From Pirellulales bacterium (lineage in GTDB: Bacteria > Planctomycetota > Planctomycetia > Pirellulales > JALHPA01): 50,915 nt of DNA. Every line of letters starts with the position of its first letter. Within the stretch, counting starts at the first letter, position 1. The notes under the pieces were generated by a model. The model ran no database searches. It had not been told where the DNA came from and saw only the letters and a program-made list of their open reading frames with translations. The translations under genes were made by a program, and so were the position numbers. Shown here one piece after another: positions 24,856-33,689 of the stretch. The stretch is taken from assembly GCA_033762255.1 (NCBI GenBank), contig JANRLT010000012.1, positions 1-50,915 on the forward strand, written 5' to 3'.

Positions 24856-26238
24856 CTAGATTCTTCTAGTCGCTACAATAATTTTACTTATAATTAAGTA
24901 CACTAATATTGGCAATGCTATCGATCCTAAAAGTAGAAATGTGCTTGGTTCAGGGATTTGTGGAGACAGTTTTGCAATATACGCATCACTACGCCCCAAA
25001 TTTAATCCATCAAGTGAACCAGCTGTATAGCCAGAAATATATACATTACCTGATAAATCTGCCGATACACCCCAGCTATCATCTGCTTCTCTTGTGCCTA
25101 GCTGATGTTTCCAAATAAGGTTGCCGATTGGATCGTACTTCAATATGAATACATCTGCCGCACCGAAATTATGATCGCCAACTAATCCTTCGGTTATACC
25201 AGAAATATACACATTGCCAAGAACATCAACTGTGACTCCATTACTAGAATCGTATTGGCTAGAACCCAATTGCCTTGACCATAGTAAGTTTCCATCTTGA
25301 TCAAATTTACTCAAGAATGCATCAAAATCTCCAGAATTTCCGCCATCTAGTGAACCTCTCGTCCTCCCGGAAACAAAAACACTACCCATGCCGTCAGCCT
25401 TTACACTATAGCTGTCATCATAATCAGCGGTTCCAATTTGACGCTTCCAAATAAGATTACCATCTGAGCTAAACTTAGTGATGAACGCATCTCTTGCACC
25501 TGAAAATGGTCCACCAAAAGCTCCATCAGTAAAACCTGTAAGATATACATTGCCAACACCATCGGCAGAAACGCCCCAGCTATGTTCATTAGATGTTGTG
25601 CCAACTTGTCGAGCCCAAGCTAAATTTCCTGAAATGTCATACTTGCAGATAAAGGCATCAGTGATACCACCAATAGGACCTGCTAATGAACCTAGAGTTG
25701 TTCCCGATACATAAACATTACCTAAGCCATCAGCACTAACGCTCGTGCTGTCATCATATTTTTCCGTGCCTATCTGCCTCGTCCAAGTAAGATTTCCTGC
25801 CGCGTCATACTTGGTCAAAAAAGCGTCTCTAAAACCAAAGTTTGCACCATGAAGTGTTCCACCTGTAATACCTGAAATAAAGATATTTCCAATTCCGTCA
25901 GTAGAAATACTATGACCTTCATCAAGCTGTGTTGTTCCAAACTGTCGCGACCATTGCAAGTTACCCATTTCGTCATACTTGCTTAAAAAAATATCGCTAT
26001 CACCCGAATTGACTTCAGCAAGATCGCCATGAGTTCTACCAGTTATATAGGTAAACCCCAATCTATCAAAACTAACTCCATAACTGTAATCATCCGCATT
26101 AGTTCCAATTTGTTTAATCCAAGAGACATTGTAAGGTGCTTCACCGCTAGAAGCAGTTTTTGGTAATCCCAAAGAATAAAGCAGCAATCCACAGAAGAGA
26201 TGGAATTTGACGAAAAAAATGATGGTTAATTTTTGCAT
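24856..26238 (-). CDS. Seven-repeat SBBP-type beta-propeller protein with PEP-CTERM anchor
   Basis: A 460-residue exported protein. After a signal peptide (MQKLTIIFFVKFHLFCGLLL) come exactly seven repeats of about 57 residues, each of the form W..QiGT...D....VSaDGlGNvYiSG.T.G.l.g.n.G..DaFl.KyD..GNL. This fits a closed seven-bladed propeller of the SBBP type. The C-terminus is PEPSTFLLLGSIALPILVYLII plus a basic tail, a PEP-CTERM sorting signal, so an exosortase should exist elsewhere in the genome. The gene is clearly more AT-rich than its neighbours, which may indicate transfer or recent repeat expansion. It converges on the DUF1080 gene with a 13-base gap. Ligand unknown. Confidence 0.85.
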   Translation of the reverse strand: MQKLTIIFFVKFHLFCGLLLYSLGLPKTASSGEAPYNVSWIKQIGTNADDYSYGVSFDRLGFTYITGRTHGDLAEVNSGDSDIFLSKYDEMGNLQWSRQFGTTQLDEGHSISTDGIGNIFISGITGGTLHGANFGFRDAFLTKYDAAGNLTWTRQIGTEKYDDSTSVSADGLGNVYVSGTTLGSLAGPIGGITDAFICKYDISGNLAWARQVGTTSNEHSWGVSADGVGNVYLTGFTDGAFGGPFSGARDAFITKFSSDGNLIWKRQIGTADYDDSYSVKADGMGSVFVSGRTRGSLDGGNSGDFDAFLSKFDQDGNLLWSRQLGSSQYDSSNGVTVDVLGNVYISGITEGLVGDHNFGAADVFILKYDPIGNLIWKHQLGTREADDSWGVSADLSGNVYISGYTAGSLDGLNLGRSDAYIAKLSPQIPEPSTFLLLGSIALPILVYLIISKIIVATRRI

Positions 26239-26388
26239 TAGCGTCGTCTCGATTGATAGTTATGATGATGTCACTTCACCCACAAAGAATTTAATCGAAC
26301 TTATTCTAAATTGCAAGGAAATAAAACTGTAAATACATTAGAAAGAATAATACTTGACAGGAGTAATTCTAGATGCCATGCCTTTCAA

Positions 26389-26838
26389 CTAGAAAATTAT
26401 CCATCCATTCGTGCTGATAACTTTACGCTCATTTTTTCCACAATGAAGAATCTCCACGCCCAGATACTCTCGCGGCAGGCACATGCGGACGCGGCTGGCC
26501 CATTCGATGATCGTCCAGTTGGACGATGCGAACATCTCCTCGATGCCTAGCTCCCAAAATTCCTCGGGGCTGTTCACGCGGTAGGCGTCCAGGTGAAAGA
26601 TTTTGCCAATGCCGCGGGCGGCCTGTTGGTCGGGGGGGAGCGGGTACTCCTGCACCAGGGTGAATGTGGGGCTGGTGACTGTGGCGGGGTCAATGCCCAC
26701 GCCCGCGGCGATTCCCTGGACGAGGCGGGTTTTGCCCGCGCCCAGGGGGCCATCCAGGGCGATGACCGCGCCGGGAAAGAGCCGCGCGGCGAGTTGCTTG
26801 CCGAAGTCGAATGTGGCGGCTTCGTCGGGGAGAAGCAT
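26389..26838 (-). CDS. tsaE: tRNA threonylcarbamoyladenosine biosynthesis ATPase TsaE
   Basis: A 149-residue P-loop ATPase that works with TsaB, TsaC and TsaD to make t6A37 in ANN-decoding tRNAs. The Walker A motif is G30-PLGAGK-T37. SPTFTLVQEY, FHLDAYRV and WTIIEWASRV are the other family blocks. The length is normal. It lies downstream of thiL in the same direction, but a 231-base gap with dispersed repeats separates them. Base composition returns to normal here, next to the AT-rich propeller gene. Confidence 0.93.
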   Translation of the reverse strand: MLLPDEAATFDFGKQLAARLFPGAVIALDGPLGAGKTRLVQGIAAGVGIDPATVTSPTFTLVQEYPLPPDQQAARGIGKIFHLDAYRVNSPEEFWELGIEEMFASSNWTIIEWASRVRMCLPREYLGVEILHCGKNERKVISTNGWIIF

Positions 26839-26840
26839 GG

Positions 26841-26973
26841 CAATGAAGAATTTAGAATTAAGAATGAAGAATGGGGGAGGGAGAACGATTTGAGATTTGA
26901 GATCTTGGGGTGGTTGTCCCTAGCTGACGCGGCGGGCTGGAGTCATATGTCCCTTGCTAACGCGGGTGGGCTG
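26841..26973. repeat. Dispersed elements upstream of tsaE
   Basis: A GAATGAAGAAT-type element (26841-26875) begins three bases before the tsaE start codon. Two decayed copies of the CCCTTGCTGACGCTGCGGGC half-element follow (26916-26940 and 26949-26973). The hairpin half of that composite is missing here. Confidence 0.5.
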
Positions 26974-27037
26974 ATACTGTGGTGTGGCTTCTCAGGGGAC
27001 TGAGAAGAGTACATTGTTGTCCCGTGCTGGTGCGGTG

Positions 27038-27069
27038 GAATTCTGCATTCAGCATTCATACTTCTCGCT
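27038..27069 (-). repeat. GAATG-type element on the thiL stop codon
   Basis: Directly after the TGA of thiL the minus strand reads AGCGAGAAGTATGAATG and then CTGAATGCAGAATT. The same AGAAGTATGAATG core follows the stop codons of gspE and gspF. Confidence 0.6.
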
Positions 27070-28074
27070 TCACCTGTGTTCGTATCCCCGCGGAGGAAGC
27101 GTCGTGCGCGGGCCATTTGGTAAACCTGACCACAGTCCCGGCTCCGCCACGAATTCGCCGATATCGCTTAACAGCGGGCCTGCATAATTCTTTCCCCCCA
27201 GCGAAAAACGCAACAGCGGCTGGGACGAGATCAGCTCCCCCGCGGCGTCCGGCGGCACTGCCAAGATCAGTTCAAAGTCTTCACCATCGGAGAGGGCGTG
27301 CTCTAACGCGCGGTCCGCATCCCGCGTGGAAAGCGGCGCTTCTTTGCTAAACTCTGGGGCCTCACGGGTCAATGACCGTTGGGCCAGTTTATACGCGGCG
27401 GCGGCGATGGGTACCTTTGTTAAATCCACAACCGCGCCACACTGGCTAGCCTGGCAGATGCGCCATAAATCCAGGCTTAGTCCATCGCTACAGTCGATAC
27501 CGGCATGCAAGGAAAAATTTTCCATGAGAAAGAGCGCTTCGGCAACGCGCGGTTCCACATCCAAATGCCGGCCCAGGATACTGCCCCCAAAATCGCCCGT
27601 TAGGATAATTCGGTCGCCGGGACGCGCGCCGCTACGCAAGAGTCCTCCTCCGGAGGGGACTTCGCCAATCGCGGTGATGCTGATGACCAAGGGGCCGTGC
27701 CAGGTGTTGGTGTCGCCGCCGGCGATGCACAGGTCATGACGCTCCGCCAGGGGCAGCATTCCCTCGTACAGTTCACGGGCGAGATCTGCGGGGTTGTTGG
27801 CCTGCGGTAAGAGGAGCGCCACGACCGCCGCCACGGGTCTCGCGGCCATGGCCGCCAGGTCGCTCAGATTAACCGCCAGAGACTTGTGGCCTATGCGGCG
27901 CGGGTCGCAGGACGCGAGGTCAAAGTCGACTCCGTCGCTGAGGAGGTCGACAGTGACGGCGCATTCCCGCTGGTGCACCAGCCGGAGTAGGGCTGCGTCG
28001 TCACCGGGCCCCAACCGCAAGCGCGGGTGAGGCGGCAGCCGGCTCCGTAGCCACTGGATAAAGTCGAATTCCAT
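27070..28074 (-). CDS. thiL: Thiamine-monophosphate kinase
   Basis: A 334-residue cytoplasmic enzyme that phosphorylates thiamine monophosphate to thiamine diphosphate, the last step of thiamine cofactor synthesis. It has the PurM/ThiL fold landmarks: EFDFIQWL at the N-terminus, LGPGDDAALL (metal site), TVDLLSDGVDFDL, IGHKSLAVNLSDLAAMAA, AGGDTNTWHGPLVISITAIGEVP, GDRIILTGDFGGSILGRHL, DCSDGLSLDLWRIC and LSDGEDFELILAVPP. The length is normal. It has no thiamine gene next to it in the window. tsaE follows on the same strand. Confidence 0.94.
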   Translation of the reverse strand: MEFDFIQWLRSRLPPHPRLRLGPGDDAALLRLVHQRECAVTVDLLSDGVDFDLASCDPRRIGHKSLAVNLSDLAAMAARPVAAVVALLLPQANNPADLARELYEGMLPLAERHDLCIAGGDTNTWHGPLVISITAIGEVPSGGGLLRSGARPGDRIILTGDFGGSILGRHLDVEPRVAEALFLMENFSLHAGIDCSDGLSLDLWRICQASQCGAVVDLTKVPIAAAAYKLAQRSLTREAPEFSKEAPLSTRDADRALEHALSDGEDFELILAVPPDAAGELISSQPLLRFSLGGKNYAGPLLSDIGEFVAEPGLWSGLPNGPRTTLPPRGYEHR

Positions 28075-28334
28075 GCAACACCCGCCATGCGGGGCCCGGG
28101 CTGATCAGCGGCAAAATTGGCCAAATTGGGCCTCGCTAGCATTATGGCACGCGCGGAGGGTGTATTGCAAACGGCGGAATTGTACGGCGAATGTCGTCGG
28201 GGAAGATAGGCCATTGCTACAATTCGGTCGAATTTTAACGTTACCCCAACATAAATCGCGAAAAAGTGCCTGAAAATTACCTTTGTGTGCTTATACCGCC
28301 GCCTCTCCAGCCATCTTAGCGTCATCCCGCGGTG

Positions 28335-29690
28335 CTAGCGTTTAATAGTTACCGGCAGATGGCCAAACAGCACTTCGCCATTCCGCATAATTAAAAATTT
28401 GAGCGGGGCAAACTCGGCAAAGTCGGGACGATTAATGACATAATCGACATTTTCCGGGCTGATCGTTTCCCAGACATGCATCCCCACCAAAATGTCCCCT
28501 TTGCGAATCCCTTGCTTGGCCGCAGGGCTATCGGGACGCACGGCATTGACCGCCAGACCGCCGCGATAGCGGGTTTGGCCTGATTTGAACAACTGGGCGG
28601 GAGCCTGGACTAGCTTCATGCCCAGTACTTGCCAGTGTTGATCGGTGTCTTCGGCGGTTTTGGGTTTTGGGACAAGAGTGAGTCGTTTTTCGAGGGTTTC
28701 GTCTTGGCGGCGGGTGACTAGTTTGACATCGCTGAGGGATTTTCGTCCGATCAAGGCCCGTTCCAGGTCGAGCGCCCTCTGGATGGGTTGATTTTCCACG
28801 CTAATTAATTGATCACCCGGCTGCAATCCTAACTCGGCGGCGGGGCTTCCTTTTTGGACGGATTGGATTACAACTCCTCCCGGCGCGCTCGAATTTCCCT
28901 TGGCCTCTATGCCATGCCAGCGATTTTCCATTCGTTCGACGTTAAGCAGTTCCGCGGCCACGTCCAGGGCCTTATCCACGGGAATGGCAAAGCCGATGCC
29001 CGCCGCTCCGGCTCGCACTGCCACGTTAATGCCTATGAGCTGCCCCTCGGCGTTCAGCAGCGGTCCGCCGGAGTTGCCGGGATTGATGCTGGCGTCGGTT
29101 TGAATCAGGTCGGAGTAGCTTTGGGTGTCGCTGATTTGCACGTCGCGATGCAGGGCCGAGATAATTCCGCGGGTGACGGTGTGTTCATAGCCGTAGGCGT
29201 TCCCCATGGCGATGACCGGTTCGGCGACCAGCAAATCGCTGGAAGTCCCCAGCGGCATAACCCGCGCCTGGTAGGGTAGGTCGAGTTTAATGACGGCCAG
29301 GTCTTCTTCGGCGTTACTGGCGATAAATTTGGCGATATGCGTGGTTTTATCCGCGAGGGTCACTTCAATCCGTTTGACGCCGTCCACGACATGGTGGTTG
29401 GTCAAAATGTAGCCCCGCTCATCGATAAAGACTCCCGTTCCCATGCCATTGACGCGGCGGGGTCCTTCATTGCGCAGGGTGGGATCCTCGGCGGCGGTGA
29501 TGGTTTTTTGGCCGTGGATATTCACCACGCACTCGGCGGCGGTCTGCACCGCCCGCACGAGGGGCGTGTGCCGCGCCTCGGAGATTTCCCCCGCTGGGGA
29601 CGAAGGCCCCTTGAGCAACAGCAGCATGCCACACAGACCCAACGCCAACCGGGGACCTTGACACATAAGATAGCGGGAAAGCATGCGCAT
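28335..29690 (-). CDS. HtrA/Deg-like serine protease with two PDZ domains
   Basis: A 451-residue protease. The start at 29690 gives a signal peptide (MRMLSRYLMCQGPRLALGLCGMLLLL); the frame stays open to 29855 but the extra residues are basic and without family similarity. The Shine-Dalgarno is weak, so the start is not certain. The catalytic triad is intact: H100 (LTNHHVV), D130 (EEDLAVIKL) and S207 (NPGNSGGPL). PDZ1 (GVVIQSVQKGSPAAELGLQPGDQLISVEN) and PDZ2 (GGLAVNAVRPDSPAAKQGIRKGDILVGM) follow. Probably a periplasmic quality-control protease; it differs from the 20888 protease in having a signal peptide and a second PDZ domain. It is divergent from the small EF-hand gene. Confidence 0.92.
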   Translation of the reverse strand: MRMLSRYLMCQGPRLALGLCGMLLLLKGPSSPAGEISEARHTPLVRAVQTAAECVVNIHGQKTITAAEDPTLRNEGPRRVNGMGTGVFIDERGYILTNHHVVDGVKRIEVTLADKTTHIAKFIASNAEEDLAVIKLDLPYQARVMPLGTSSDLLVAEPVIAMGNAYGYEHTVTRGIISALHRDVQISDTQSYSDLIQTDASINPGNSGGPLLNAEGQLIGINVAVRAGAAGIGFAIPVDKALDVAAELLNVERMENRWHGIEAKGNSSAPGGVVIQSVQKGSPAAELGLQPGDQLISVENQPIQRALDLERALIGRKSLSDVKLVTRRQDETLEKRLTLVPKPKTAEDTDQHWQVLGMKLVQAPAQLFKSGQTRYRGGLAVNAVRPDSPAAKQGIRKGDILVGMHVWETISPENVDYVINRPDFAEFAPLKFLIMRNGEVLFGHLPVTIKR

Positions 29691-30083
29691 GGCTGTCCGG
29701 GATCGGCGGTGATGCAAAACAGGCGCGGGCCGGGGAACGCGCCCGCGGGCGCGCTTGCCGTTTTTTTTAAACGGAGTCCATAGCCGCTGATAATTTGCGA
29801 TAGCATCCAGCCGGTGCAGGCCGGTGCTACTGCCAATCATCGGCCCGCCCGTCAAAGACCCTGCAATTTGGCATGCTAGCGGCGTTAGAGCTTACCTAGG
29901 TTGTGCCGCGATCGGTTCAACCCTTGTTCGTTGTTTTTCAAAACTCGGGGAATTCCCGAGTAGCGAGTGCTTGCAGGCATGTTTTTTTAAACTAGCTGTC
30001 CGCCTCTGCCACTACCTCACGCTGGGACAGTCGGAACAGGTAGTATCATTTGCCCGGTAATTGCCGTACTTTTGGTGGGAAAT
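29691..30083. other. Divergent intergenic region
   Basis: A 393-base gap with presumed promoters for the protease and the small EF-hand protein. A short imperfect palindrome (CTCGGGGAATTCCCGAG followed by TAG, near 29944) is the only structure I see. It lacks the CTAC foot on the proper side, so I do not count it as a REP. Confidence 0.35.
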
Positions 30084-30755
30084 ATGGGATTTTCGCGATT
30101 TTTTACGTTCCTGAGCAGCTTATTCTGCACCCTCTGCTTTTTACAGGTGGGCCAGGCGGGCACGTTGGTCGCCGTGGATAATGCCGCCAAGCGGCATTTT
30201 AAAAATGCGGACTTAAACCATGATCAGCAATTAAGCGAAGCAGAACTGCTGAAAATCCAACCCGGTATTGCCAGAAATGCGATAGCATTTGTCTCTAGTG
30301 GAAATGTCCCCGCGGAAATCCTCGCATTAGCCCCCGCGCCGTTGGACTTGCGTAAGGAAACCCCTGTTTCATATGAGCGCTTTCGCCAAGCGTTTCATCT
30401 TTACCTGCGAAATGTACAACAAGAAGCGGTTGACAGGATGGCCAGAGAACAAGAACTGGCGCGACAAAGGCAAAACCCGCTAGGTATGGTACCCCCCGCC
30501 GTGCTGGGCAATCCCCAGGTATTTGGTCAAGGTCGTCATCACCAGGATGATGAAGATAATTCAACGGCTACTAAAAAGAAATTCAAGCCAAAGAAGCCCA
30601 CGCGCTCGGGCAATCTAGCGGGCAACGGTCGGGGAACTCAATCTACTCCAAGAAATAATTTAGGTGGAGCTTCCCCCAAAGCCCCTGATGCCAAGGCGTT
30701 ACTGACGGAAAGCTTTCGCAATGTTCCCGGCAAAGCCCGCCAGTTTGGCAATTGA
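30084..30755 (+). CDS. Small exported protein with one EF-hand
   Basis: A 223-residue protein starting MGFSRFFTFLSSLFCTLCFLQ (ATG at 30084; a TTG at 30072 is less likely). A signal peptide ends near VGQAG. Residues 43-55 (DLNHDQQLSEAEL) form one canonical calcium-binding EF-hand loop. The rest is charged and low-complexity, with a Lys/Pro-rich stretch (KKKFKPKKPTRSG) and an Asn/Gly-rich end. EF-hand secreted proteins are common in planctomycetes; function unknown. It converges on the secretion operon. Confidence 0.68.
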   Translation: MGFSRFFTFLSSLFCTLCFLQVGQAGTLVAVDNAAKRHFKNADLNHDQQLSEAELLKIQPGIARNAIAFVSSGNVPAEILALAPAPLDLRKETPVSYERFRQAFHLYLRNVQQEAVDRMAREQELARQRQNPLGMVPPAVLGNPQVFGQGRHHQDDEDNSTATKKKFKPKKPTRSGNLAGNGRGTQSTPRNNLGGASPKAPDAKALLTESFRNVPGKARQFGN

Positions 30756-30892
30756 GCCGTAAATCGGGTTTGGCAAAGAATTGACAGAGTAAACGTCTGT
30801 CAGCATCCGCAGTTGATCACGGACCGTTACCGACGGGTGCCTCTGCTGGCTTGTCCAGCAGGTGCGGGATTAAACACCATTACTCCCACCCA

Positions 30893-30917
30893 GTCCCGTC
30901 CGGCGGACGGGACCTAC
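30893..30917. repeat. REP hairpin with CTAC foot at the end of the secretion operon
   Basis: A 9-base perfect stem GTCCCGTCC-GGC-GGACGGGAC followed by CTAC. It ends three bases from the last stop codon of the operon (30921), so it would fold in the mRNA tail and might protect it from decay. There is no T-run, so it is not a classical terminator. Confidence 0.72.
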
Positions 30918-30920
30918 GAT

Positions 30921-31865
30921 TTATAACCGGCCCACGCGGTCTCCGCGCGGCTCGGCCAGGGTATCCCCCAGCTTAACCAGCAGGGATTTGCCCCCAATGG
31001 TAAATTCCACCAGTTTCTTATCCACGTCGATTTTGGTCACTTGTCCTTTTTGCTTGTCAATTTCAAACTCGTCCCCTTCAAAAAGCTCCAGCTTGAGATC
31101 CTTGGGCAGGATGCGAATCCAGGCTTGCGGCCGGTCGTCAATAAGCAGGATGCCCACGAGCTTGGTGTAGGCGCGGGTGTCAAACGGCGGAGGAACGGGA
31201 GGTGGGGGCGGAGGAGGGGGACGATCAACAATCACGGGTGGGGGAGTGTATGCCGCAAAGAGGTTGCGCTCTTGAATACGCTTGACCAGTTCTCCCACCG
31301 AGTTGGCGGGATAATCAGGCTTGTTCTTTTCGGACAGTTGGGTGCCTGTAGCGCCATTTAGAAGTAACGCCTCCAGATCCAATTTAATTTTTAGTTCGCT
31401 GCTTTTGTCTTGTGGTTCCACAATTAACAGCCGAATGGTCTGCATTCGTTCGGGGGAGGAAACCTGGTACAAAAAGCTTCCAATTTGTTCTAAGGAGCCT
31501 TGCCCGCTGATGGCATAAGTCACCTTTTCAAAAACATTTTTGGACGAACCTGCGGACTTGCCCACGATGTTGACATCGCGCAGCTTGGCGGTTTTGGCCG
31601 CTTCGGCTAGCCAATTTTGGTAAAGGTTTTGGGCGGAGGGGGACTTGGCGGGTAGTGCCGTGGCCTGCCATTCCTCCCGTAAGCTGCGCACGCGATTAAC
31701 GTAGCCTTGTTGCGTTTCCAAATCGCGCAGCTTCGTCTTCGCGGCGGCGATCGCCTGGGTTTGGGTGGTGATCTGCTTTTGCCACCAGGTGTAGCCAAAG
31801 TAACCGACAATGGCGATAAAGAGCGTTCCCACCAGCAGTGCCAGGGTCTTTTCACGCTGGGTCAT
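30921..31865 (-). CDS. PilO/GspM-like plus PilP/GspC-like fusion, type II secretion / type IV pilus inner-membrane protein
   Basis: A 314-residue protein. One N-terminal membrane helix (LALLVGTLFIAIVGYFGYTWW) is followed by a coiled coil and a ferredoxin-like PilO/GspM-type domain (about 70-170: LYQNWLAEAAKTAKLRDVNIVG...SFLYQVSSPERMQTIRLLIVEP). A proline bridge (PPPPPPPPVPPP, near 215-227) leads to a beta domain (YTKLVGILLIDDRPQAWIRIL...FEGDEFEIDKQKGQVTKIDVDKKLVEF) like the homology region of PilP/GspC that contacts the secretin. Two parts normally made as separate proteins are therefore joined. Its start overlaps the PilM/N-like stop by four bases (ATGA). Confidence 0.75.
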   Translation of the reverse strand: MTQREKTLALLVGTLFIAIVGYFGYTWWQKQITTQTQAIAAAKTKLRDLETQQGYVNRVRSLREEWQATALPAKSPSAQNLYQNWLAEAAKTAKLRDVNIVGKSAGSSKNVFEKVTYAISGQGSLEQIGSFLYQVSSPERMQTIRLLIVEPQDKSSELKIKLDLEALLLNGATGTQLSEKNKPDYPANSVGELVKRIQERNLFAAYTPPPVIVDRPPPPPPPPVPPPFDTRAYTKLVGILLIDDRPQAWIRILPKDLKLELFEGDEFEIDKQKGQVTKIDVDKKLVEFTIGGKSLLVKLGDTLAEPRGDRVGRL

Positions 31866-33595
31866 GATGTCCTCCCCGGAACTGGCCGAGTGTTGGCGGT
31901 TGTGCCGGAGCGCGACTTAGCGGCGGCGGGCCCTAATTGAGCGGTGATCGGGCTGGGATTATCAATAGTCACGGATAGCTTAAAAGCAATGCTGTAACCC
32001 TTGTGCGTGGTGTCGGCGTCAGTGCTATCGATTTTTACCAAATAGCGGCGCGTGGGAGCGGCGTTGGCCCGACCCGCTAAAGTTCTGCCGGGCGGATTTT
32101 TTTGGTTGGGGGTGCCTGCCTGGGTGGACGGTGTGGCCTGGGCGGTTGCGGGGGTGGTTGGTGAGGACTTTGTCGCAGATGCCGTGTTTACGGCGGTTGG
32201 TTCTGATTGCTGATTTAGGCCTTCAATCGCCTGGGCGACCGCCTGGACTTGCTTTAGATCATTGACCACGCCATTGAGCCGCAAAACGCCGCCGGTTTTG
32301 GTTGCGGAATAATTGAGTTGAGTTATCTTAAGCTCCTTGGCGGGGGGCAATAAACGGCTAAGCGCGCTCAGTTCCTTAATCAAGGGCAAATCCGCCGTCA
32401 GCCAGGTGTCAATCTCCGTGGTTTCCTTGAGGAAAGTCTCGTTAGGCTTGACATTCTTTTGGAGTGTGCTGATTTGTTTATTTAAAGTCGACAGTTCGCC
32501 GCTTAACAAAGAAAGTTTCCACCAACCTAGCGCCACCAGCGCCAGGGTGGCCACCGCGGCCAGGCTCCCCGCCAACGCCCAAACGCGGGATTGGCTTTGG
32601 GGGACGGGTTTTTGGCGGGGGTGCAAAAAGTCCAATAAGGGCCGCGTTTCCCGCGCGGCCCCCGCCAGCAAGCCAATGAGCGGGGCAAAATGGCTATGCT
32701 GCGCGGGTAGTTCGCGTTCTTGCGCGGGGGTGGTCACAACCGCCCGCAAGGGGTCAAATGTGGTAATGGGCAGCTTTAGTTCTTGTTCCAATAGTTTGGC
32801 CAACTCGGCCTGCTGCTGGTCGTCACCGCACAAAATGACGCTATCGATGCGCCGCCCATGCAACCGGTTGGAGGCGGAAGCCAGGGTGCGGCGTATTTCG
32901 TTAAGCAGCGCGCGCTGTAATTCCGCGGGTGGCAGCTCGGGATGCAGCCGCGCGGTCCGCATGAGTTGCGGAGTCTCGGCCACGAGGACCGTCAAGTCAA
33001 TTTCCTCCGCCAAGATATCCACCAGCAACCGTACGCCGCGCTGGTCGGGAAGGCACTGATTCACCAGGCTGGCCGCGGCACAGGGACGCAATACGACGCT
33101 ATCCAGTTGCAGGCCCGCGTTATGACAGATTTGACGGATTGCCTGCAGGGCCGATGGGGGGAGCGCCGCAGCCAGCACGCTGCGCGGCTGGGCCGGGTCG
33201 CCGGGAATGGGCAAATAATCAAGCGGCCAATCCTCGGCATAGTTATTGAACTCGCGCAGTGCCTGAAACCGGACCAGTTCGGGTAGGTCCTCGTCCGGCG
33301 CAGGGGGAAGCGACAAATCCTTTAATTCCAGATTTGAACGACCAATAGAGACCAAGGTGCGCGTCTTGCGCAAGCCACGGTCGGCAATGGCTTGTTTAAG
33401 GGCATTTGTGATGGTGGAGGCGGGGACTTCAGGCGCAAGCGTCACCGGTCCGTTGGGCACGCCATCCCCGGCTGTGGCCATCACCGGCAGCGGCATGCGC
33501 CAGATGTGCTCCAGCACCAACTCCGTTCCGCGCGGAGAACCCGCCACGGCACGGATTTCATGATCGTCCCATTCCAGGGCTAAAAGTTTGGACAT
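31862..33595 (-). CDS. PilM-like plus PilN/GspL-like fusion, assembly platform protein
   Basis: A 577-residue protein. Residues 1 to about 320 have the actin-like PilM/GspL cytoplasmic fold (LLALEWDDHEIRAVAGSP, TRTLVSIGRSNLELKDLSLPPA, VRLLVDILAEEIDLTVLVAE, RIDSVILCGDDQQQAELAKLLEQEL). One membrane helix (VWALAGSLAAVATLALVALGWWKL, about 348-371) is followed by a coiled coil and a PilN-like periplasmic domain (ELSALSRLLPPAKELKITQLNYSATKTGGVLRLNGVVNDLKQVQAVAQAIEG). A Thr/Ala/Pro-rich insert precedes the last strands. GspL has this same layout, so the pair with the following gene equals GspL-GspM(C). It links the ATPase to the periplasmic parts. Confidence 0.8.
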   Translation of the reverse strand: MSKLLALEWDDHEIRAVAGSPRGTELVLEHIWRMPLPVMATAGDGVPNGPVTLAPEVPASTITNALKQAIADRGLRKTRTLVSIGRSNLELKDLSLPPAPDEDLPELVRFQALREFNNYAEDWPLDYLPIPGDPAQPRSVLAAALPPSALQAIRQICHNAGLQLDSVVLRPCAAASLVNQCLPDQRGVRLLVDILAEEIDLTVLVAETPQLMRTARLHPELPPAELQRALLNEIRRTLASASNRLHGRRIDSVILCGDDQQQAELAKLLEQELKLPITTFDPLRAVVTTPAQERELPAQHSHFAPLIGLLAGAARETRPLLDFLHPRQKPVPQSQSRVWALAGSLAAVATLALVALGWWKLSLLSGELSTLNKQISTLQKNVKPNETFLKETTEIDTWLTADLPLIKELSALSRLLPPAKELKITQLNYSATKTGGVLRLNGVVNDLKQVQAVAQAIEGLNQQSEPTAVNTASATKSSPTTPATAQATPSTQAGTPNQKNPPGRTLAGRANAAPTRRYLVKIDSTDADTTHKGYSIAFKLSVTIDNPSPITAQLGPAAAKSRSGTTANTRPVPGRTS

Positions 33596-33689
33596 GTAGG
33601 GTGCTGGAGGATGGAGTTGGGAGAAGTGGAGAAATGGAGTTAAGAGGAGTGGAATCCGTGTAAATTATTAATTCTTAATATTTAATTAT

